A DNA stretch of 19,395 bases, taken from DATIXD01 sp035518875. Lineage in GTDB: Bacteria > Pseudomonadota > Gammaproteobacteria > Methylococcales > Methylococcaceae. The stretch is from the NCBI GenBank assembly GCA_035518875.1, contig DATIXD010000233.1:1-19395 (forward strand). The letters run 5' to 3'. Positions 13,930 to 19,395 of this stretch are shown here, in pieces (positions within the stretch are counted from its first letter, which is position 1; each line of letters opens with the position of its first letter). The notes beneath the pieces are model-generated. The model saw only the letters and a program-made list of their open reading frames with translations, had not been told where the DNA came from and did not search any database. The translations under genes and the position numbers were made by a program.

Positions 13930-16812
13930 ATGAATGATTTATTCGATGCCGTTCCGGCCGCGTTGAGGCGCTCAGTCCATCTCGCTTGGGCGGATTTCCG
14001 GCAAAGGCTCACCGAGCTCGGTTGCGCAGACAAGGGCTATGAGGCGATGCTTCAAAATTCCCTGGGCAGGGTCTGGGGGGGGAGTCCTTTTGTAGCCGAG
14101 CAATGCGTCCGCACACCGGCGCTGTTGGTTGAATTGCTGGACACTGGCCGCTTATTTCATTCGACCAATACGGATAGTTACCGCGAACGGTTGCGCGCCC
14201 GGCTGCAAGGCGTTTCTGTGACAGCCGAGTTGATGGCGGTGTTGCGCCGGTTTCGCAGTCTCGAAATGGTTAGGATCGCTTGGCGCGACATCGCGGGCTG
14301 GGCGGAATTGGAAGAAACGCTAGCGGATTTGTCCGCGTTGGCGGAAGTCTGTATCCAGGAATGTCTAGAGTATTTGTTCAGAGAGGCTAGCGAGACGCGG
14401 GGAACGCCGGTCAACCGGGAAGGCGAACCGCAGCGGCTGGTGGTGTTGGGCATGGGCAAGCTGGGGGCGTGGGAGCTGAATTACTCCTCCGACATCGATC
14501 TGATTTTCGCCTACGAGAACGAGGGCGTGTTGCCGGACAAAAAGGAGACGAGCTACGGCGAATTCTACACCCGGTTAGTGCACGCCTTAGTGAAGGCGCT
14601 GGACGAAGTCACGGCGGACGGCTTTGTGTTCCGGGTCGATACCCGCCTTAGGCCGTTCGGGGACAGCGGCCCGCTCGTGATGAGTTTCGATGCAATGGAG
14701 CATTATTATCAAAGCCATGCGCGCGAGTGGGAACGCTATGCCATGGTGAAGGCGCGCCCGGTGGCGGGCGATCTACGGGCCGGAAAGCGGTTGCAGGATT
14801 TCCTCAGACCTTTCGTCTATCGTCGTTATCTCGATTACCGGGCATTCGGCGAGTTGCGCGAACTCAAGCAGAAGATCACCCTCGAGCTGCAAAGGAAAGA
14901 CCGGCTGGAGAACGTCAAGCTGGGGCCGGGTGGCATTCGCGAGATCGAGTTCATCGGTCAGGCCTTTCAGTTGATTCGGGGCGGAAAGGAAAAACGCTTG
15001 CAGGAACGTCGCATTCTGCAGGTGCTGAAAATCCTGGGGGAGCTGTCCTACCTGCCTTCGGCCATCGTCCTCAAGCTCACCGATGCCTATCGCTTCCTAC
15101 GTCTGGTGGAGAACCGCATCCAGCAGTATGCCGACAAGCAGACGCACGATTTGCCGACCGATGACCTGCAACGGCTCAGTCTGGCTTTTTCGCTGGGCTT
15201 CGACGACTGGGCGTCATTCAAAAATCGGTTGGACGAAATGCGGATCGAGGTTCACGAAGTCTTCGATCAGATCATCGAGTCGCCGCACACCCAGGAAGGC
15301 CGCGAGACTCTACTCAACTGGGTTGATCTGGACCCGCAACGGCTGGCGGCGGTGTTGAGTGAATTGGGCTATCCGGTGTCGGAAGCGCTGTTGTCTCTCC
15401 TGAGCGAGTTCCAACGTTCCCATGCCATCAAAAGGCTCACGCCCCGCGGAATCACGGAACTGAACCGGTTGATGCCGATGTTGTTGCGCGCCATTGCCGG
15501 AGTCAACAACGCCGGCGAAACCCTGGGACGCATCCTGAAATTACTGGAGGCCATCGCCAGTCGCAACGTCTATTTTTCGCTGTTGGCGGAAAATCCCATG
15601 GCCTTGTCGCAACTGGTGAAGCTGGCGGCGGCCAGTTCCTGGATCGTCAATTACATCGCCAGTTTTCCGCTGTTGCTCGACGAATTGATCGATCCGCGCG
15701 CGCTTTATTCCCCGCTGAGTCGCGATCAACTCGAGCGCGAGTTGAAACAGCGGCTGCAATCGGTCGATCCGGACGACCTCGAACAATTGATGATAGCCCT
15801 GCGCCAGTTTAAGCAGTCCAATGTCCTTCGGGTGGCCGCCGCCGACATCATGGGCATCATTCCCATCATGGTGGTCAGCGATTATCTGACTTATCTGGCG
15901 GAAACCGTCGTCGGAGCAGTGTTAACGCAAGCTTGGCGCCTCACCGCTTCGAGACACGGTCCGCCGCCGGGATCTGGGCCCGGCGAAATCAAGGGGTTCG
16001 GGGTAGTCGCCTACGGCAAGATGGGCGGATTGGAATTGGGTTATGGTTCGGATCTGGATCTGGTGTTCTTGTACGGTGGCGTCGAAGATAGGGTCCTCAC
16101 CATCGGAGCGAGCCCGATTCCCTGTGCGCAGTTTTATAGCCGAATCGGCAAGCGAATGATCAATATTCTCAGCACCCACATGCTCGCCGGGACGCTCTAC
16201 GAGATCGATTTACGCCTACGGCCGAGCGGCAACTCCGGCCTTCTCGTCAGCAGTGTGGAAGCCTATGAGACCTATCAGCTCAATAGCGCCTGGACCTGGG
16301 AACAGCAAGCTTTGGTCAGGGCCCGCTATGTCGCTGGCGATCCGGTCGTCGGCGAGCGTTTCGAGGCGATTCGTCGGCATTCCCTGACCAGGGCGCGGGA
16401 GCCGGACACCTTGCGTGCGGAGGTGCGGGACATGCGTGAAAAAATGCGGGCGAATCTGGCGGTCAAGGACCCGCAGGTGTTCGATCTGAAGCAGGGGGAC
16501 GGCGGTATTGCGGATATCGAGTTTATAGTACAATTTGGTGTTCTATTGGGCGCGTACGATCACTCGAAACTGTTGCAATGGACCGACGTGGTACGCCTGT
16601 TGGAGTCCTTGCAGGAAACCGGTTTTCTAAGCCCCGACGATGCGGGCCTCTTGAAGCGGGCCTACTGCCTCTATCGTGAGAGGACGCACCGGGCCGCGCT
16701 TATGGATGCGCCGGCAGTTGTGCCGATCGCAGAATACACAGAACTTCGTTCCCGCGTGCAAGCCATTTGGCGCAACCTGATGGAACGCGAGAACCGCCCT
16801 AACGATATCTGA
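13930..16812 (+). CDS. glnE: Bifunctional glutamine synthetase adenylyltransferase/adenylyl-removing enzyme
   Basis: GlnE adenylylates glutamine synthetase when glutamine is plentiful and removes AMP by phosphorolysis when nitrogen is short, under PII control. The 960-residue protein (E. coli: 946) has two nucleotidyltransferase domains. The N-terminal adenylyl-removing domain has GMGKLGAWELNYSSDIDL, with aspartates D188 and D190. The C-terminal adenylyltransferase domain has YGKMGGLELGYGSDLDL, with D708 and D710. These match the aspartate pairs known in E. coli, so both activities should be intact. The linker carries RLGPGGIREIEF-type sequence (KLGPGGIREIEF). The ATG has no visible Shine-Dalgarno (TTTCCTCTATTCTCGT precedes it), so the exact start is less certain. 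ilvE follows after 19 nt, suggesting cotranscription. Confidence 0.97.
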   Translation: MNDLFDAVPAALRRSVHLAWADFRQRLTELGCADKGYEAMLQNSLGRVWGGSPFVAEQCVRTPALLVELLDTGRLFHSTNTDSYRERLRARLQGVSVTAELMAVLRRFRSLEMVRIAWRDIAGWAELEETLADLSALAEVCIQECLEYLFREASETRGTPVNREGEPQRLVVLGMGKLGAWELNYSSDIDLIFAYENEGVLPDKKETSYGEFYTRLVHALVKALDEVTADGFVFRVDTRLRPFGDSGPLVMSFDAMEHYYQSHAREWERYAMVKARPVAGDLRAGKRLQDFLRPFVYRRYLDYRAFGELRELKQKITLELQRKDRLENVKLGPGGIREIEFIGQAFQLIRGGKEKRLQERRILQVLKILGELSYLPSAIVLKLTDAYRFLRLVENRIQQYADKQTHDLPTDDLQRLSLAFSLGFDDWASFKNRLDEMRIEVHEVFDQIIESPHTQEGRETLLNWVDLDPQRLAAVLSELGYPVSEALLSLLSEFQRSHAIKRLTPRGITELNRLMPMLLRAIAGVNNAGETLGRILKLLEAIASRNVYFSLLAENPMALSQLVKLAAASSWIVNYIASFPLLLDELIDPRALYSPLSRDQLERELKQRLQSVDPDDLEQLMIALRQFKQSNVLRVAAADIMGIIPIMVVSDYLTYLAETVVGAVLTQAWRLTASRHGPPPGSGPGEIKGFGVVAYGKMGGLELGYGSDLDLVFLYGGVEDRVLTIGASPIPCAQFYSRIGKRMINILSTHMLAGTLYEIDLRLRPSGNSGLLVSSVEAYETYQLNSAWTWEQQALVRARYVAGDPVVGERFEAIRRHSLTRAREPDTLRAEVRDMREKMRANLAVKDPQVFDLKQGDGGIADIEFIVQFGVLLGAYDHSKLLQWTDVVRLLESLQETGFLSPDDAGLLKRAYCLYRERTHRAALMDAPAVVPIAEYTELRSRVQAIWRNLMERENRPNDI

Positions 16813-16831
16813 AATAGCGGGAGAAAGATTG

Positions 16832-17755
16832 ATGGCGATGGACGACAAAGATGGCGTCATCTGGTTGGATGGCGAATGGCTTCCTTGGCGGGACGCCAGA
16901 GTCCATGTACTGACCCATACGCTCCATTATGGCTGCGGCGTGTTCGAGGGGTTGAGGGCCTATGAGACAGATCGGGGGGCGGCGGTTTTCCGTCTGCGTG
17001 ACCACACTGATCGGCTGTTTCGCTCGGCCCATATCATGAGCATGAAAATGCCCTTCGATAAGGACACGCTCGATCGAGTGCAGTTGGAAGCGGTCAAGAG
17101 AAACCATCTCGCCAGCGCCTACATACGGCCGATGTGTTTTTACGGCGCCGAAGGGATGGGCTTGCACGCACCGAATCTCAAAGTCCACGTCATCGTCGCC
17201 GCTTGGCAATGGGGCAGCTATCTCGGCGCCGAGAACATGGAAAAGGGGATCCGCGTCCGTATCTCGTCCTATGCGCGAAACCACGTCAACAGCGTCATGT
17301 GCAAGGCGAAAGCCAACGGCAACTACCTGAACTCGATCCTGGCGGTGCAGGAGGCGGTGGCGGCCGGCTGCGACGAGGCCCTGTTGCTCGATCATGAAGG
17401 CTATGTGGCGGAAGGTAGCGGTGAGAATATCTTCATCGTGCGCCGCGGCACGCTTTATACGCCTGATTTGACTTCGGCGCTGGAAGGTATCACCCGTGAG
17501 ACCATTTTCACTATCGCACGCGAGCAGGGGCTGGAAGTCATCGAGAAGCGCATCACCCGGGATGAAGTCTACGTCGCGGACGAAGCCTTTTTCACCGGCA
17601 CCGCGGCGGAGGTCACGCCAATTCGAGAACTGGACGGCCGCATCATCGGCCAGGGTGCTCGGGGTCCGATCACGGCCAAGCTTCAGGCGCTCTATTTCGA
17701 CTACGTGCATGGCCGCCGAGCCGATTATGCCGAGTGGCTGAATTACGTGGACTAA
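16832..17755 (+). CDS. ilvE: Branched-chain-amino-acid aminotransferase
   Basis: This fold-type IV PLP enzyme carries out the last step of isoleucine, valine and leucine synthesis, transferring the amino group from glutamate to the branched 2-oxo acids. The 307-residue protein begins MAMDDKDGVIWLDGEWLPW. It contains HTLHYGCGVFEGLRAYET, AYIRPMCFYGAEGMG, the PLP lysine K160 in CKAKANGNYLNS, EGYVAEGSGENIF, and TGTAAEVTPIREL near the C-terminus. I chose ATG 16832 because GGAG at 16820-16823 lies 8 nt upstream; ATG 16838 is the alternative. It follows glnE by 19 nt. The glnE-ilvE pairing is known in other gammaproteobacteria, where a heptosyltransferase gene often follows; here it does not. Confidence 0.95.
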   Translation: MAMDDKDGVIWLDGEWLPWRDARVHVLTHTLHYGCGVFEGLRAYETDRGAAVFRLRDHTDRLFRSAHIMSMKMPFDKDTLDRVQLEAVKRNHLASAYIRPMCFYGAEGMGLHAPNLKVHVIVAAWQWGSYLGAENMEKGIRVRISSYARNHVNSVMCKAKANGNYLNSILAVQEAVAAGCDEALLLDHEGYVAEGSGENIFIVRRGTLYTPDLTSALEGITRETIFTIAREQGLEVIEKRITRDEVYVADEAFFTGTAAEVTPIRELDGRIIGQGARGPITAKLQALYFDYVHGRRADYAEWLNYVD

Positions 17756-17873
17756 GCTGTTCAGCTCGTCCGGTCCTTCGATAGAGCCCCGCAAGCTGCA
17801 TCGTCCCGGACGCCTTCACCCCGCCCGTTAAGTCGCCCGCAGCGTGTCGAATAAAAAGGCGCGCGGTGGTCCA

Positions 17874-18201
17874 TCACCAGTGTTTTTTCTGGTGCGCGCG
17901 ACGAAACATCCGCCGGAAAGCCTTGTCGAATTCCAGCTCCTGCCGTAGCACGGTAAATAGCCAGGTATCCCCCACCGAACGGGCGAGGTCAAATTTGACC
18001 CGCCCGGTGCCTTCCGCCAGCGTCGGTTGACCGCCGGCGCGCAGCAAGCCATCGATCACGGGATTCGGCTCGCCCGCCTGAACCGCTTCCAGGCGGGCGA
18101 GAGTCGTGATCAGCCGCTGACGAGACACATCGGCTGTCACGGAAGGCTTCAACGAGCTTGAGGTAGCGGCGGGGACCGGAGGTGATGTTCTTTACGTACA
18201 T
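17874..18201 (-). pseudogene. IS1634-like transposase, N-terminal fragment, frameshifted
   Basis: Read on the - strand from ATG 18201, the frame gives MYVKNITSGPRRYLKLVEAFRD, the typical N-terminus of IS1634-family transposases. Similarity then jumps to another frame near 18130-18150. It continues SRQRLITTLARLEAVQ, then VIDGLLRAGGQP, RSVGDTWLFTVLRQELEFD and AFRRMFRRAHQKKHW before a TGA at 17874-17876. In intact family members a long catalytic DDE domain follows; it is absent here. The piece is therefore both frameshifted and truncated to about the first 100 residues. Family assignment is from memory of conserved N-terminal patterns, without a database search. No terminal repeats or target duplications could be assigned. 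Confidence 0.7.
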
Positions 18202-18487
18202 GCCCTGAATCTGGTAAGGGGAAAAGCCGCCTCACCGGGAACCGAGTTTGGGCTCATGCAGGTAATAACATGGGTTAAGCGTAGACAGGACGACACGCGG
18301 GCCGCAACGCAAGTGAAGCCGACAAGCTCGAACATTTGGAAGGCCATGAGAAACCAGCCGCGAGATGCCGTGGGGGGTGGCGATTCCGGCGGGCTCTGAG
18401 GGCATGGCAGGAGTGGAAAAGGAAGCGTCCGAGGAGCCCGGTGTAGTGCCTTGTTTCTTCCGCTAAGGGGTGGGCTTCGCTTGGGAT

Positions 18488-18652
18488 GGCGCAACCGACT
18501 TCGAGCCACTCGAGGAAACGTTTTACGTCGTCACCCCTGAAGATGCACCCGTGTTGGGGCGCCATGATGTCGATGTCAAGCTTGCGCACCCGACGGATCC
18601 GATCCATCTTCGCCGCATTGGACGGAAGCTACCGTCGATGAAACAGAGTCAT
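18488..18652 (-). pseudogene. Metallo-beta-lactamase/di-iron (ODP-like) protein remnant with in-frame TAG
   Basis: On the - strand the frame reads MTLFHRR, then TAG (18629-18631), then in the same frame LPSNAAKMDRIRRVRK, LDIDIMAPQHGCIFRGD and DVKRFLEWLEVGCAI. The pattern FHxxYxPSN followed about 20 residues later by IxAPQHGxIFxG resembles the C-terminal part of metallo-beta-lactamase-fold di-iron proteins related to flavodiiron and oxygen-binding ODP proteins. The TAG stands where such proteins have a tyrosine, so one base change (TAC/TAT to TAG) would explain it. The HxHxDH metal motif expected upstream was not found. Downstream the sequence loses similarity after about residue 40. Confidence 0.45.
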
Positions 18653-18961
18653 CTTCTCCGCGGCCAGCTCGACGGCCTCTGCGACGATGTTCAAACTCTG
18701 CTGATAAGCGCCGGCACGCAGCGCCGCGACCCGCGAACGCAGGGAGACGACGCGCGCGGCCCGCATTTGCGCGATGCTTGTGCCGAGCGACGATGTTAAA
18801 GCCTGCGCGGCTTTTTTATTGAAACGCTGCTGACTCGGGCAGAGTTCTTCGGCGCCGCGGCGGAGAACGCTTTCCACGGCATCCTTGCCTTCAATGTCGA
18901 CCGCATGTTCTGCGGCGCGAATAAATTCTGGCACATGCATCGCGTGTGCGCATTTCCGCAC
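18629..18961 (-). other. Unrecognised alanine-rich open frame, probably part of a pseudogene
   Basis: A 110-codon frame on the - strand (ATG 18961 to TAG 18629) is rich in Ala, Arg and Glu, with a helix-prone stretch such as QQSLNIVAEAVELAAEKM. Its last residues (FHRR) run in frame into the metallo-beta-lactamase-like remnant beyond the TAG. I do not recognise a family in the first 100 residues. It could be decayed coding sequence, a fusion created by rearrangement, or chance. I saw no ribosome-binding site worth noting. It should not be treated as a confident gene. Confidence 0.2.
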
Positions 18962-19134
18962 CCAAGGGCGATTTCGCCAGCGCGTACTGAGATGGCTTTG
19001 GCATTCTTGGCGGCCATTGAGGTATGACCTGGGATATTCAATACCGGCAGCAGCCGGCCTGTGGCAGTGGTTGCGGCTGCGAAGAATGGGGCGTCACCTT
19101 GATCGGTTCGCAGGGCCTTGAAATGGAAAAATCC

Positions 19135-19176
19135 CTGGAGTCTAAGAAATCATCAAACAACGAAGCCAGACTCCAG
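19135..19176. repeat. Perfect 9-bp inverted repeat, 24-nt spacer
   Basis: CTGGAGTCT (19135-19143) and AGACTCCAG (19168-19176) are exact inverted copies around a 24-nt spacer. The pair lies in the gene-poor tail. It could be an operator-like site, a mobile-element end or chance; nothing in the sequence decides. Confidence 0.5.
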
Positions 19177-19193
19177 TTGACTTCAGATAAGCT

Positions 19194-19213
19194 CCCACGG
19201 CGATCCACGTGGG
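19194..19213. repeat. 6-bp GC-rich hairpin CCCACG/CGTGGG
   Basis: CCCACG (19194-19199) and CGTGGG (19208-19213) form a short stem with an 8-nt loop, 17 nt after the 9-bp inverted repeat. Only ATTTCGG follows, with no T-run, so it is not a convincing terminator. Confidence 0.35.
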
Positions 19214-19395
19214 ATTTCGGGCTTGAAACATGCGAAATACGTTCGGCCGCCGTTGAATCCTTCGCTATCATGCTTGCATCGATCCTATCGCCGTTTTTTC
19301 GGGGGATGGCGTGAGAAGCGCAAGAGTCGCAAGAGCGCTTAACCGGAGGTGCCGCCACGCGATCGTCGAGTCTGGCAGATGGGCGCGGTTTTGAC

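Larger units (their letters stand above)
17756..19395. other. Degenerate region without an intact gene
   Basis: No reading frame in these 1.6 kb looks like a complete gene. On the - strand it contains a frameshifted transposase N-terminus (17874-18201) and a remnant of a metallo-beta-lactamase-like protein (18488-18652). The rest holds short unrecognised frames and inverted repeats. The first 118 bp after ilvE contain a 7-bp inverted repeat (17767-17773 with 17806-17812), but no T-run, so no clear terminator for ilvE. The segment 18202-18487 shows no recognisable coding content and may include the transposon end. The segment 18962-19395 shows only hairpins. Confidence 0.7.

Noticed and set aside
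16799..17794. 331-codon frame on the - strand spanning ilvE
   Set aside because: It is long but lies exactly opposite ilvE, whose catalytic motifs are complete; long mirror frames are common in GC-rich genes.
17755..17812. Intrinsic terminator after ilvE
   Set aside because: Inverted repeats exist (AGCTGTTCAGCT; CGTCCGG with CCGGACG), but the stems are short or widely spaced and no T-run follows.
18470..18799. 109-codon frame on the + strand in the tail region
   Set aside because: It is the complement of the metallo-beta-lactamase-like remnant and has no domain of its own.
19024..19314. 96-codon + strand frame (and a 106-codon - strand frame at 19038-19358)
   Set aside because: Neither has a recognisable family, ribosome-binding site or gene-like composition, and each covers the inverted repeats; support is too weak for a gene call.

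Overview
The window is a stretch of gammaproteobacterial chromosome dominated by the conserved ribosomal-protein supercluster. The gene order tuf, S10 operon, spc operon, alpha operon is standard. The protein lengths (206-aa S4, 101-aa zinc-free S14, 137-aa L16, alpha subunit with an intact C-terminal domain) and the downstream glnE-ilvE pair fit a gammaproteobacterium of moderate GC. A methanotroph-type lineage (Methylococcales or a relative) is my guess from overall similarity; the sequence does not prove it.

Layout: positions 1-142 are the 3' end of tuf (EF-Tu). Then, all on the + strand, come rpsJ-rplC-rplD-rplW-rplB-rpsS-rplV-rpsC-rplP-rpmC-rpsQ (148-5134), rplN-rplX-rplE-rpsN-rpsH-rplF-rplR-rpsE-rpmD-rplO-secY-rpmJ (5193-10806) and rpsM-rpsK-rpsD-rpoA-rplQ (10885-13708). 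Spacing is tight and several start/stop codons overlap, so this looks like one long transcription unit. A probable internal extended -10 promoter and a large hairpin lie between rpmJ and rpsM. The unit closes with a strong intrinsic terminator at 13755-13792. Together the genes supply 26 ribosomal proteins, the core RNA polymerase alpha subunit and the SecY translocon channel.

After a 220-bp gap come glnE (bifunctional glutamine synthetase adenylyltransferase/adenylyl-removing enzyme) and ilvE (branched-chain aminotransferase), 19 bp apart and probably cotranscribed. Both concern amino-group metabolism: nitrogen control of glutamine synthetase, and glutamate-dependent transamination.

From 17756 to the end (about 1.6 kb) no intact gene is visible. 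This tail holds a frameshifted, truncated N-terminal piece of an IS1634-like transposase on the - strand, a remnant resembling the C-terminal end of a metallo-beta-lactamase/di-iron (ODP-like) protein interrupted by an in-frame TAG, and several inverted repeats. It looks like a decayed insertion hotspot just after a conserved gene pair.

I did not find a convincing undescribed system. The points most worth checking are the missing S10 leader between tuf and rpsJ, the hairpin/promoter upstream of rpsM, and the pseudogene debris after ilvE.
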